Positions 1 through 8,528 of a stretch of DNA of 64,000 nt are shown here, piece after piece (position 1 is the stretch's first letter; each line of letters begins with the position of its first letter). The stretch is from Halomonas urumqiensis (GTDB lineage Bacteria; Pseudomonadota; Gammaproteobacteria; Pseudomonadales; Halomonadaceae): contig NZ_PYUD01000008.1 in the NCBI RefSeq assembly GCF_003028575.1, forward strand, positions 45,208 through 109,207, written 5' to 3'. Position numbers and translations under genes: made by a program. The notes below the pieces were generated by a model, which was not told the DNA's origin, did not search any database, and saw only the letters and a program-made list of their open reading frames with translations.

Positions 1-1167
1 GCTATCGACACCGGGTTCATCGTCTTCAACGACTGGACCTACCCGCACTTCATGCGCTTGCTGTCACGTCTGGGCGTGGCGACCCAGCCCACCGAAATGA
101 GCTTCTCGGTGCACGAGACTCACCGCGACTTCGAATACAACGGGCACACCCTGGCCAGCCTCTTCGCCCAGCGCAGCAACCTTCTCAGCCCGACGTTCTA
201 CCGCTTGCTGGCCGATATCATGCGCTTCAACCGCCAGGCCACGGCGGCGCTCGACAATGGCTCGCTCGAGCCGTCCATGACCCTTGGTGAGTGGCTGGAC
301 GCCAACGGCTTCGGCGCCGACTTCCAGCGCCGCTACCTGCTGCCCATGGGAGCGGCGATCTGGTCGGCCAGCATCAAGGATCTGCGCGACTTCCCGCTGC
401 TGTTCTTCGTGCGCTTCTTTCGCAACCATGGCCTGCTGTCGGTCAACCACCGCCCGCAATGGCACACCCTGATGGGCGGTTCACGCCGTTATATCCCGGC
501 CCTGACCGCCCCCTTCGCCAGCCGCATTCGCCTGGCGACGCCAGTGCGCGGCATCCGACGTCATGACGATGGCGTCGAGTTGCGCACGGATGGCGGTGTC
601 GAGCGGTTCGACCAGGTGGTGCTGGCCTGCCATGCCGATCAGGCACTGGCCATGCTCGACGACCCGAGCGATGCCGAACGCGAGATACTCGGCGCCATGC
701 CCTATCAGGACAATGACGTGGTGCTGCATACCGATACGCGCCTGCTGCCGCGTCGCAAGCGCGCCTGGGCAAGCTGGAACTACCGGCTGGATGGCCGCGA
801 CGAGCAAGCACGGGTCTCGGTGACCTACGACATGAACATCCTGCAACGTCTCGAGGCGCCTCATACCTTCTGTGTGACGCTCAACGACAGTGAGGCGATC
901 GACCCCGCCAAGATACTGGGACGTTTCACCTACGCCCATCCGCAATTCACCCTTGCCGGCCAGGCGGCCCAGGCCCGCCACGCCGAGATTTCCGGCGTGC
1001 CACAGCGCACCCACTACTGCGGGGCCTATTGGCGCAGCGGGTTTCATGAGGATGGCGTCTGGAGCGCCTTGCGTGTCGCGATGACGCTTGGCTGCGACGA
1101 CCAGGGTCCGCCTGACCACCACACGCCCCTCCACGACAGCGCACTCGCCGAGGAGAATCTGGCATGA
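1..1167 (+). CDS. FAD-dependent amine oxidase-like protein (5' end missing)
   Basis: The open frame runs in from the window edge, so the N-terminal part with the dinucleotide-binding glycine motif lies outside. What remains resembles the C-terminal two thirds of the NAD/FAD-binding flavin amine oxidase-like family (COG2907 type): the early IDTGFIVFND segment, a middle region with an RYIPAL segment, and a late CGAYWRSGFHEDGVWSALRVA segment close to the usual flavin-contacting C-terminal motif. Its stop overlaps the start of the DUF1365 gene by 4 bp (ATGA), so it is translationally coupled to the lipid genes that follow. In other proteobacteria this gene is found with DUF1365 and Cfa-like genes. 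A role in oxidising membrane lipids is an inference; the substrate is unknown. Confidence 0.8.
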   Translation, partial: AIDTGFIVFNDWTYPHFMRLLSRLGVATQPTEMSFSVHETHRDFEYNGHTLASLFAQRSNLLSPTFYRLLADIMRFNRQATAALDNGSLEPSMTLGEWLDANGFGADFQRRYLLPMGAAIWSASIKDLRDFPLLFFVRFFRNHGLLSVNHRPQWHTLMGGSRRYIPALTAPFASRIRLATPVRGIRRHDDGVELRTDGGVERFDQVVLACHADQALAMLDDPSDAEREILGAMPYQDNDVVLHTDTRLLPRRKRAWASWNYRLDGRDEQARVSVTYDMNILQRLEAPHTFCVTLNDSEAIDPAKILGRFTYAHPQFTLAGQAAQARHAEISGVPQRTHYCGAYWRSGFHEDGVWSALRVAMTLGCDDQGPPDHHTPLHDSALAEENLA

Positions 1168-2048
1168 GCGCACGCACGCCCATCACGGCTCCCCGTTCGC
1201 GCATCTATCGGGGCACGCTACGTCACCGTCGCATGCTGCCGAAGCGTCACGAGTTCACCTACTCGGTATGGATGGCCTGGCTCGATCTCGATGAGCTTCC
1301 CGAGCTCTTCAATGGAGTGCCGGGATTCAGTGCTTGCCGCCCAGCCCTGGCGCGTTTTCGTCGCCAGGACTACCTGACCCCGCACGACCAACCGCTGGAC
1401 CAGGTGGTGCGCGCCGAGGTCGAGCGCCAGCTTGGCTTCTCACCCCGGGGCAGAATCTGCTTGCTCACGCAGTTGCGCACCCTCGGCGTCGGCTTCAACC
1501 CCGTGTCGCTCTACTACTGCTACGACCCAAATGATGCGTTGTGTGCGGTGCTCGGCGAGGTGAGCAACACCCCCTGGGGCGAGCGCCATCTTTACGCATG
1601 CGCGGTCGACCCCAGCCGGCACAAGCATACGGCCGAGTTCGACAAGGCCATGCATGTCTCGCCTTTCAACCCCATGGACATGACCTACCGCTGGCACTTC
1701 AATACGCCGGATGTCCAGCTGTTGATGCACATGGAGAACTGGAAGGATGGCGAGCGCCACTTCGATGCCAGCCTGACACTGGAGGCTCGCCCGGCCACCC
1801 GCGCCAGGCTGCTCGGCACCCTGGCACGCCAGCCCTGGATGAGCCTGAAGACCCTGGCGGGCATCCACTTCGAGGCGCTGCGCCTGTGGGCCAGGCGCGT
1901 GCCGATCCATGACCACCCCGGGCCTGACAGTCAATCTCGTGAACCTGTGCCCCATGAACCTGTGCACCGTGAATTCCTGCCCCGTGAACCTGTGCCCCAT
2001 GCCCCCCTGCCCCGTGAACCTGGGGCCCGTGAGGAGAGTTCGTCGTGA
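1164..2048 (+). CDS. DUF1365 family protein with a repetitive C-terminal tail
   Basis: A 294-residue protein of the DUF1365 family (COG3496). Family hallmarks visible are the N-terminal IYRGTLRHRRMLPKRHEFTY segment, GVGFNPVSLYYCYD around residue 110, and FNPMDMTYRW around residue 170. The function is not established; these genes are usually linked to a flavoprotein and a Cfa-like methyltransferase, which suggests lipid modification. The start ATG overlaps the preceding stop, and the stop overlaps the GTG of the next gene (GTGA), so three genes are coupled. Oddity: after about residue 255 the protein ends in a low-complexity tail of REPVPHEP-like repeats that looks like a DNA-level expansion and not a folded domain. 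Confidence 0.85.
   Translation: MSARTPITAPRSRIYRGTLRHRRMLPKRHEFTYSVWMAWLDLDELPELFNGVPGFSACRPALARFRRQDYLTPHDQPLDQVVRAEVERQLGFSPRGRICLLTQLRTLGVGFNPVSLYYCYDPNDALCAVLGEVSNTPWGERHLYACAVDPSRHKHTAEFDKAMHVSPFNPMDMTYRWHFNTPDVQLLMHMENWKDGERHFDASLTLEARPATRARLLGTLARQPWMSLKTLAGIHFEALRLWARRVPIHDHPGPDSQSREPVPHEPVHREFLPREPVPHAPLPREPGAREESSS
1938..2033 (+). repeat. Imperfect short tandem repeat in the 3' end of the DUF1365 gene
   Basis: Variants of CGTGAACCTGTGCCCC occur four to five times in a row (1938, 1954 partial, 1968, 1983, 2013), with intervening CCATG or CCTGC steps. The repeat encodes an Arg-Glu-Pro-Val-Pro-His pattern in the gene frame and a Val-Asn-Leu-Cys-Pro pattern in another frame. It lies just before the GTG start of the Cfa-like gene. 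Confidence 0.75.
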
Positions 2049-3316
2049 ACACGCTTCGCTCAGCTACTACATCCCGACCGCTGCCAGACGATGCCGATCG
2101 CCTGACCCGCTGGCTGCGACCTCGCCTGATGGCCCAGCTCGACAAGTTGAGCGGCGGCAGCATCACACTGATCGAGGGGCATGCCCGTCATCGGCTTGGC
2201 AAGCCAGGCGAACAGCATGTCACCGTCGTGGTTCGCAACAGCCGCGCCTGGAAGCGGGTCGCACTGGGTGGCACCGTGGGCGCCGCCGAAGCGTATATGG
2301 ATGGCGACTGGGATGCCGATGACCTGGTCGCGCTGATCCGCCTGTTCGCGATCAACCTGGAACGGGTCAACGGTGAGATGGAAAACGGTACCGCACGGCT
2401 GGGCCGCTGGCTGCTGAGTGGACTATACCGCCTGCAACGCAACAGCCTGCGCGGCTCGAAGCGCAACATATCGGCACACTACGACATCGGCAACGACCTG
2501 TTCGCCACCTTCCTCGACCGGCGCCACTGGATGTACTCGAGTGCGGTCTTCCCCTCTCCCGAGGCGAGCCTCGAGGAGGCCTCGAGCCACAAGCTCGACC
2601 TGATGCTCGAACGTCTCGACGTGCGACCGGAACACCATCTGCTGGAGATCGGTACCGGCTGGGGCGGGCTTGCCATCCATGCCGCTCTGACTCGCGGCTG
2701 CAAGGTCACCACCACGACGATCTCCGACGAGCAGTATGCCCACACTGCCCGGCGCATCGAGGAGGAGGGGCTCGAGGACCGCATCACCCTGCTCAAGCAG
2801 GACTATCGCGAATTGACCGGGCGCTACGACCGGCTGATCTCGGTGGAGATGATCGAGGCCGTGGGCCACCAGTACCTGGATACCTACCTGACGACCCTGG
2901 ACCGCCTGCTCACCGATGACGGGCTGGCAATGCTGCAGGCAATCACCATCCGCGACCAGCGCTTCGAGGGGGCCAAACGCGAGATGGACTTCATCAAGCG
3001 CTACATCTTCCCCGGCGGATTCCTGCCTTCACACCACGCCATCCTCAAGGGACTGACCCGCCACACCTCACTGAACGTGCTGGCCCTCGACGAGATCGGC
3101 CAGCACTACGCACGTACCCTGCGCGAGTGGCGTCACCGCTTCGAGGCAAGTCTCGAGACAGTACAGGGGTTGGGGTACGACGAACGCTTCATCCGCATGT
3201 GGCGCTATTATCTGTGCTACTGCGAGGGGGGATTTCTCGAGCGCAGCATCGGTACCTGCCACCTGCTGCTGGCAAAACCCGGCGCACGACCGACACCGCT
3301 CAGCGGGGCGCTGTAA
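2045..3316 (+). CDS. Cyclopropane-fatty-acyl-phospholipid synthase family methyltransferase
   Basis: A 423-residue SAM-dependent methyltransferase of the Cfa/CmaS family, expected to methylate (cyclopropanate or similar) acyl chains of membrane phospholipids at the inner membrane. Visible are the N-terminal domain, the segment NISAHYDIGNDLF (about residues 140-152), the SAM-binding motif LLEIGTGWGGLAIH (about 200-213), and the family segments SVEMIEAVGHQYL and RYIFPGGFLPS. It starts with GTG overlapping the previous stop. It is Cfa-like by motif, but the operon with an FAD oxidoreductase, DUF1365 and DUF2878 differs from a stand-alone cfa gene; related clusters in other proteobacteria are linked to photooxidative or singlet-oxygen responses and to unusual fatty acids. 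The exact product is an inference. Confidence 0.9.
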   Translation: MNTLRSATTSRPLPDDADRLTRWLRPRLMAQLDKLSGGSITLIEGHARHRLGKPGEQHVTVVVRNSRAWKRVALGGTVGAAEAYMDGDWDADDLVALIRLFAINLERVNGEMENGTARLGRWLLSGLYRLQRNSLRGSKRNISAHYDIGNDLFATFLDRRHWMYSSAVFPSPEASLEEASSHKLDLMLERLDVRPEHHLLEIGTGWGGLAIHAALTRGCKVTTTTISDEQYAHTARRIEEEGLEDRITLLKQDYRELTGRYDRLISVEMIEAVGHQYLDTYLTTLDRLLTDDGLAMLQAITIRDQRFEGAKREMDFIKRYIFPGGFLPSHHAILKGLTRHTSLNVLALDEIGQHYARTLREWRHRFEASLETVQGLGYDERFIRMWRYYLCYCEGGFLERSIGTCHLLLAKPGARPTPLSGAL

Positions 3317-3319
3317 CGG

Positions 3320-3856
3320 ATGAACACGGCCTGGCGCAAACCCGGCGCCTTTCAGGCGCTGCTCAACGTGGCGGCCTTTCAGGTCGGCTGGTTCGCGTGC
3401 GTGCTTGGTGGGTCGCTGATTGGCGCGGTCGTGGCAGCGGTGATCCTGACGCTGCACCTTCGCTGGCTGGCTCGTCCCCATGAGTGGCGCTGGATTGCCG
3501 GCTTCGCCGCCCTGGGGTTGATCGTGGATGGCAGCCTTGCCCTGGCGGGAGGTTTTGATTTCGGTGCACAGCCACTCGTCCTCGGGGTGCTGCCACTTTG
3601 GCTGTGGTTGCTCTGGCCACTCTTCGCCACCCTGCTGCACCATTCACTGGATTGGCTGTGGCGCCGCCCGTGGCTTGCCATGCTGGGCGGCGCCACCAGC
3701 GGCCCCTCCTCCTACTTCGCAGGCGCCCATCTGGCTGACGTGACGCTGGCTCCCTGGCTGCTGCCGGTACAAGCGATAGTGTGGGCGCTACTATGCCTGG
3801 CGTTATGCCGTTGCCTCGGCGGCGAGACGCCCGGCCCCACCGACACCAGACACTAG
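3320..3856 (+). CDS. DUF2878 family integral membrane protein
   Basis: A 178-residue hydrophobic protein with about five to six predicted membrane segments (around residues 12-50, 58-78, 82-105, 115-135, 145-170) matching the DUF2878 family pattern. It starts 3 bp after the Cfa-like gene and is the last gene of this operon. Function unknown; as a regular neighbour of Cfa-like and DUF1365 genes it is probably part of the same lipid process. Its 3' end overlaps the convergent EAL gene by 54 bp. Confidence 0.75.
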   Translation: MNTAWRKPGAFQALLNVAAFQVGWFACVLGGSLIGAVVAAVILTLHLRWLARPHEWRWIAGFAALGLIVDGSLALAGGFDFGAQPLVLGVLPLWLWLLWPLFATLLHHSLDWLWRRPWLAMLGGATSGPSSYFAGAHLADVTLAPWLLPVQAIVWALLCLALCRCLGGETPGPTDTRH

Positions 3857-5674
3857 GGCCTCTTCCTGCCAGGACCTTTCCAGACGCTCGGCGGATTCCG
3901 GCCGGGCGTAGAGAAACCCTTGAACCAGCGTGCAGCCCGCGGCGATCAAAAAATCGCGCTGGGCCTCGGTCTCGACGCCTTCGGCGATCACTTCAAGGCC
4001 CAATCCATCGGCCATCGACAACACCGCGTTGACGATGGCCGCATCCGCCAGGTCATCCGGCAACGCCTTGATAAAGGCGCGATCCAGCTTGAGCTTGTCC
4101 AGCGGCAGTTTCTTCAGGTAGCCAAGCGACGAGTAACCGGTCCCGAAATCATCGATGGCCACCGGATGACCCAACTGGCGCAAGGCCTCCAGGCGCGGTG
4201 AGATATCCCCCGCCCTTTCATCCAGCAGCACCGATTCGGTGATCTCGAGGCCTAGCTGGCTTGCCGGCACCTGGTGACGCGCAAGCCCGGCGGCAAGCGC
4301 CGATTCCAGTTCCCCCTGAAACATCTGCAATGCCGAGACGTTGATCCACACCGGTACGTCCGGCATGCCGAGCTGCCGCCAGCGCCCCTGCTGGGCGAGC
4401 GCCTCGTCGATCACCCAGTTGCCAAGCGATGCCATCAAGCCATGACGCTCGGCGATGGGAATGAAGTCCGCCGGCGAGATCATGCCATCGCGCGGATGAT
4501 GCCAGCGCAACAGCGCCTCACGACCCACCAGGGCCCCATCCACCAGGCGATGCTGTCCCTGGTAGTGCAGTTCGAGTTGGGTACCGGTGGCCAGCGCGTT
4601 GCGCAATTCGTTGACAAGACCGAGCTGCGGGCTGTCCTGTACATCGAGCGCGGGGCGAAAGCGCTGGCTATGATTGCGCCCGTGGCGCTTGGCGGAGTAC
4701 AGCGCCGATTCCAGTCGCTGAAACAGCACACTCGCTTCGCGGCCATCCTCCAGCGCCCGGCAACTACCAATGGTCAGGCCCAGGCGCAAGGAATTGCCGG
4801 GCAGCTCGAACGGCTCCCCCAGATGCGAACGCAGCCCGGCGACCCAGGTGTCATGATCTTCGAAAGTGGTGGTACGGATTACCATGAACAGGTCACCACC
4901 CAGGCGGCCCACCACGCCACCGGCGACATGCTGTGCCAGGCGCTGGCCGAAGCGCCCCAGCAGGCGGTCGCCCATTTCCACGCCGAGCCCGTCATTGATC
5001 GCCTTGAAGCCGTCGATGTCGATCATTGCCAGGTCCAGGCTTTCGCCGGCCCGTAAATGTCTGAGCCGCGATTCCAGCAGGTCTTGCAGCCGGCGGCGAT
5101 TGGGCAGCCCGGTCAGTGGGTCCTCGAAGCCGATCCGCCGGAGATCGCGCTCGCGTGCCTTGTGCATCGAGATATCGGTGAACAGGCAGACATGGTGGCT
5201 GACCTTGCCGGTTGCATCCGCCACCGCACGCACCCGCAGCCACTCCGGGTATTCATCGCCGTGCTTGCGTCGGTTCCATATCTCGCCCTCCCAGCGACCC
5301 GTCGACTTCAAGGCCTGCCAGTATCTGTCGAAGAATGCCTTGTCATGACGCGGTGCCGCCAACGTGGTGGCATTGCGCCCACGCACTTCCTCGGCGGAAT
5401 AGCCGGTGATGCGGGTGAAAGCGGGGTTGACCGCCTGGATGCGGTTGGCGGCATCGGTGATGATCACGCCATCCTCGGAAAGCGCCAGTGCGTCCTGACC
5501 GAGCCGTGCGCGCTGGTGCTCCTGGCGCACTTGGCGCCAGGCATCATACAGGCCCAGCACCATCAACAAGGTGGCCGCCAGACGCAGCCACGCAAACGGC
5601 AGCCACACAGCGGCCGACAGACCGGCAAAACCAATCCACAACAGGGGGCGATTCAGTGAGAAGGCTGGCCACAT
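3803..5674 (-). CDS. PAS-GGDEF-EAL protein, probable c-di-GMP phosphodiesterase
   Basis: Starting at ATG 5674 the protein has about 623 residues: one or two N-terminal membrane segments (about 8-45), a PAS domain (about 60-180, with GVIITDAANRIQAVNPAFTR and ITGYSAEEVRG), a GGDEF domain (about 190-350) and a C-terminal EAL domain (about 365-610). The diguanylate cyclase signature reads GGDLF instead of GGDEF, so cyclase activity is doubtful. The EAL domain keeps GREALLRWHHP and DDFGTGYSS, which argues for c-di-GMP hydrolysis. A TTG start at 5737 would add 21 residues; the ATG was preferred because it precedes the hydrophobic segment directly. It stands alone, divergent from fabA. Confidence 0.85.
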   Translation of the reverse strand: MWPAFSLNRPLLWIGFAGLSAAVWLPFAWLRLAATLLMVLGLYDAWRQVRQEHQRARLGQDALALSEDGVIITDAANRIQAVNPAFTRITGYSAEEVRGRNATTLAAPRHDKAFFDRYWQALKSTGRWEGEIWNRRKHGDEYPEWLRVRAVADATGKVSHHVCLFTDISMHKARERDLRRIGFEDPLTGLPNRRRLQDLLESRLRHLRAGESLDLAMIDIDGFKAINDGLGVEMGDRLLGRFGQRLAQHVAGGVVGRLGGDLFMVIRTTTFEDHDTWVAGLRSHLGEPFELPGNSLRLGLTIGSCRALEDGREASVLFQRLESALYSAKRHGRNHSQRFRPALDVQDSPQLGLVNELRNALATGTQLELHYQGQHRLVDGALVGREALLRWHHPRDGMISPADFIPIAERHGLMASLGNWVIDEALAQQGRWRQLGMPDVPVWINVSALQMFQGELESALAAGLARHQVPASQLGLEITESVLLDERAGDISPRLEALRQLGHPVAIDDFGTGYSSLGYLKKLPLDKLKLDRAFIKALPDDLADAAIVNAVLSMADGLGLEVIAEGVETEAQRDFLIAAGCTLVQGFLYARPESAERLERSWQEEALVSGVGGAGRLAAEATA

Positions 5675-5797
5675 GGCATTGGATCCGACGATGGCGGGCG
5701 GAAAAATGACGTAACGAAGACCGCAACGCCCACGCAATCCTACATCGGCAATGTAAGCGATAACTGTAACCTTTCATCGCAACGCGTCATCAACGCC

Positions 5798-5858
5798 CAA
5801 TCGCGGTTTGCGAACAGTAGAGAGGGGCAACGTGCAATCATGGTTCGCGAACAGTAGA
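5798..5858. promoter_or_regulatory. Paired operator-like repeats upstream of fabA
   Basis: Two 24-bp direct repeats, 5798-5821 and 5835-5858, share CAATC-NN-GGTT-Y-GCGAACAGTAGA and are 37 bp apart start to start. Each contains GTTYGCGAAC, a perfect 10-bp palindrome in the second copy. The position between the EAL gene and fabA and the tandem layout suggest binding sites of a dimeric regulator. FabR- or DesT-type TetR repressors of unsaturated fatty acid genes bind related palindromes with AAC/GTT arms, but the assignment is an inference. Confidence 0.5.
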
Positions 5859-5928
5859 CTAGGCAGAGTCGTCCGCTGGCTATTTGCCGCGCAGGGCGAA
5901 CAACAACTTCGACTCTCGGAATGACCCA

Positions 5929-6444
5929 GTGACCAAGCAACACTCTTTTGATCGCGATGAACTTCTGACGTGCTCCCGCGGCGAGCTGTTCGGCCCTGGC
6001 AATGCGCAGTTGCCGGCCCCCAACATGCTGATGCTCGATCGTATCACCCGTATCTATGAAGATGGCGGCGAGCATGGCAAGGGCGAGCTCATCGCCGAAC
6101 TGGACATCCACCCTGACTTGTGGTTCTTCGATTGCCACTTCCCGGGGGACCCGGTGATGCCTGGCTGCCTGGGCCTCGACGCCATGTGGCAACTGGTCGG
6201 CTTCTACCTGGGCTGGCTCGGTCACCCTGGTCGTGGACGCGCCCTGGGCTGCGGTGAGGTAAAGTTCACCGGGCAGATTCTGCCCACGGCCTCCAAGGTC
6301 ACCTACCGGATCAACATCAAGCGCATCATTACCCGACGTTTGATCCTGGGCATGGCCGACGGCACCGTGTCCGTCGACGGCCGCGATATCTATCAGGCCA
6401 CCGACCTGCGTGTCGGCCTGTTCACCTCTACCGCGAACTTCTGA
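5929..6444 (+). CDS. fabA: 3-hydroxydecanoyl-[ACP] dehydratase/isomerase FabA
   Basis: FabA dehydrates 3-hydroxyacyl-ACP and isomerises trans-2- to cis-3-decenoyl-ACP, the branch point of anaerobic unsaturated fatty acid synthesis in the cytoplasm. Family hallmarks are [20 protein letters not shown] near the N-terminus, [20 protein letters not shown] with the catalytic His, and [14 protein letters not shown] carrying the catalytic Asp. The GTG at 5929 gives 171 residues, the normal family size; an in-frame TTG at 5884 would give an unusual extension. An ATG-ACC-CAG-TGA mini-frame at 5921 overlaps this GTG and could couple or dampen initiation. fabB follows after 13 bp. Confidence 0.95.
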   Translation: MTKQHSFDRDELLTCSRGELFGPGNAQLPAPNMLMLDRITRIYEDGGEHGKGELIAELDIHPDLWFFDCHFPGDPVMPGCLGLDAMWQLVGFYLGWLGHPGRGRALGCGEVKFTGQILPTASKVTYRINIKRIITRRLILGMADGTVSVDGRDIYQATDLRVGLFTSTANF

Positions 6445-6457
6445 TCAGGAGGCTCCC

Positions 6458-7675
6458 ATGCGACGAGTGGTAGTCACCGGCTTGGGCATCGTATCTTGCC
6501 TTGGCAACGACCGACAGCAGGTTCTCGAGGCGCTGAAAGCCGGGCGCTCAGGGATCCAGTTCAAGGCAGACTATGCCGAGCATGGCTTCCGAAGCCATGT
6601 CGCCGGTGTGGTCGATATCGACCTCGATGCGCTGATAGACCGCAAGCTGCGGCGCTTCATGGGTGATGCCGCCGCCTATGCCTATGTATCCATGGCGCAG
6701 GCCATCGAAGATTCCGGCCTGACGCCGGAGATGGTGTCCAACGAACGCACCGGCCTGATCGCCGGCTCAGGTGGCGCGTCCAGCGCCAACCAGGTGGAAG
6801 CCGCCGATGTCATGCGCGAGAAGGGGCTACGGCGTGTCGGCCCCTACCGAGTCACCCGCACCATGGGCAGCACGGTATCCGCTTGTCTTGCCACCCCATT
6901 CAAGATAAAGGGTGTCAACTACTCGATCTCCTCGGCCTGCGCCACGTCGGCCCACTGCATCGGCAGTGCCATGGAGCAGATCCAGATGGGCAAGCAGGAT
7001 GTGGTATTCGCCGGCGGCGGCGAGGAAGAACACTGGACGCTGTCCTGCCTGTTCGACGCCATGGGCGCCCTCTCGACCCAGTACAACGAGTCGCCAGACA
7101 AGGCCTCACGCCCCTATGACCAGGCGCGCGACGGCTTCGTCATCGCGGGTGGCGGCGGCATGCTGGTACTCGAGGAGCTGGAGCATGCCAAGGCACGCGG
7201 CGCGAAAATCTACGCCGAGGTCGTCGGCTACGGCGCCACCTCCGACGGCTACGACATGGTCGCCCCCTCGGGCGAAGGCGCGGTGCGTTGCATGCGTCAG
7301 GCCATGTCCGGCGTGGCGGGCTCGATCGACTACATCAACACCCACGGCACTTCCACGCCGGTCGGCGATGTGGCTGAGCTCAAGGCCATCCGCGAGGTGT
7401 TCGGCGACACCACGCCGGCGATGAGTTCCACCAAGTCTCTGACCGGGCACTCGCTGGGTGCCACCGGCGTGCAGGAGGCCATTTATTCATTGCTGATGAT
7501 GGAGAATGACTTCATCGCCGCCTCCGCCAATGTCGAGACTCTCGATGAACAGGCCGATGGTTTCGATATCGTCACCTCCCTGCGTGAAGGCGTGAAGGTC
7601 GAACGGGTGCTCTCCAACAGTTTCGGCTTCGGCGGCACCAACGCCTGCCTGGTACTGGAGAAGTTCTCTGGCTGA
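6458..7675 (+). CDS. fabB: 3-oxoacyl-[ACP] synthase I FabB
   Basis: FabB elongates the cis-unsaturated acyl-ACP made by FabA, and with it forms the unsaturated branch of fatty acid synthesis. The 405-residue protein has the N-terminal [16 protein letters not shown], the active-site cysteine in [14 protein letters not shown] (about residue 160), and the two catalytic histidines in [12 protein letters not shown] (about 295) and [12 protein letters not shown] (about 330). A strong AGGAGG ribosome binding site at 6447-6452 sets the ATG at 6458. It is co-transcribed with fabA and followed by a bidirectional terminator. Confidence 0.96.
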   Translation: MRRVVVTGLGIVSCLGNDRQQVLEALKAGRSGIQFKADYAEHGFRSHVAGVVDIDLDALIDRKLRRFMGDAAAYAYVSMAQAIEDSGLTPEMVSNERTGLIAGSGGASSANQVEAADVMREKGLRRVGPYRVTRTMGSTVSACLATPFKIKGVNYSISSACATSAHCIGSAMEQIQMGKQDVVFAGGGEEEHWTLSCLFDAMGALSTQYNESPDKASRPYDQARDGFVIAGGGGMLVLEELEHAKARGAKIYAEVVGYGATSDGYDMVAPSGEGAVRCMRQAMSGVAGSIDYINTHGTSTPVGDVAELKAIREVFGDTTPAMSSTKSLTGHSLGATGVQEAIYSLLMMENDFIAASANVETLDEQADGFDIVTSLREGVKVERVLSNSFGFGGTNACLVLEKFSG

Positions 7676-7706
7676 CCGCTCAGGGCCGTCGAGCTCGATG
7701 CCAGAT

Positions 7707-7738
7707 CGCAAGAGGCGCCCCACGGGGCGCCTCTTGCG
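7707..7738. terminator. Hairpin terminator between fabB and the convergent acyltransferase gene
   Basis: A near-perfect inverted repeat (arms 7707-7721 and 7724-7738, CGCAAGAGGCGCCCC and its complement) lies 31 bp after the fabB stop and 28 bp before the end of the convergent gene. It has no long T run, so termination may be partly factor dependent, but position and symmetry suit a shared bidirectional terminator. Confidence 0.7.
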
Positions 7739-7766
7739 TATCCAGAACGAGCCTGACCCAAGCCCC

Positions 7767-8528
7767 TCAGCCAAGCGTACTCTCGGCGATGGGTTCAACG
7801 GCGCTTGCCGGGCGAGGCACCTCGGATATCTCGACCAGCCTTGCCTCGATCCATGCTTCGACCTCTTCCATCACCGCCTCGGGCGTACGCCCCTCGGTCT
7901 CGATGGGCTCTCCCACCACCAGCGACAGGCGTCCCGGGTTCTTGACCCAATGGCGCCCGGGCCAGCGCTCGCCGGCATTGTGCGCCACCGGCACCACTGG
8001 CACGCCAGCGCGACAGGCAATCACCGCACCACTCTTGTTATAGCGACGGCGACTGCCTGGCGCCACACGCGTACCCTCGGGAAAGATCAACACCGACAAG
8101 CCCGCCTCCAGGCGCGCCTTGCCCTGGGTCAACACCTGCTTCATGGCCCGCGCAGGCCGCGAGCGATCGAGTGCAATGGGGTGCAACAGGCGTAACCCCC
8201 AGCCAAACAGAGGAATGCGCAGCAGTTCCTGCTTGAGCACCGTGCACACAGGCGGCTTGAGCAATTGCAGATAGACGGTTTCCCACTCGCACTGGTGATT
8301 GGAGAGGATGGCGCAGGGTCCGGCGGGTAGATGCTCACGGCCACGTATATCGTAGCGAACCCCGCAGGTGACACCGAACCAGGCGATGATGAAGTGGTTG
8401 TAGAGGTTGAGCAGCCGGTAACGGTTGCTCAGTGGCAACAACGGCGCCACCGGCAGGAACAATACCCCACACACCAGTACGGCCAGGAAATAGCCAATGT
8501 AAAACAGCACGCTACGGATGGCATTCAT
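7767..8528 (-). CDS. 1-acyl-sn-glycerol-3-phosphate acyltransferase-like protein (PlsC family)
   Basis: A 253-residue member of the PlsC acyltransferase superfamily, which transfers acyl chains to lysophosphatidic acid or a similar acceptor at the inner membrane. An N-terminal hydrophobic segment (about 7-30) is followed by the acyltransferase block I, here SNHQCEWET (about 83-91), and block III FPEGTRV (about 150-156). The NHQxEWE form is typical of one gammaproteobacterial PlsC subgroup. Its start overlaps the stop of the upstream gene (ATGA), so the two are co-translated. It lies convergent to fabAB, putting several lipid genes close together. Confidence 0.85.
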   Translation of the reverse strand: MNAIRSVLFYIGYFLAVLVCGVLFLPVAPLLPLSNRYRLLNLYNHFIIAWFGVTCGVRYDIRGREHLPAGPCAILSNHQCEWETVYLQLLKPPVCTVLKQELLRIPLFGWGLRLLHPIALDRSRPARAMKQVLTQGKARLEAGLSVLIFPEGTRVAPGSRRRYNKSGAVIACRAGVPVVPVAHNAGERWPGRHWVKNPGRLSLVVGEPIETEGRTPEAVMEEVEAWIEARLVEISEVPRPASAVEPIAESTLG

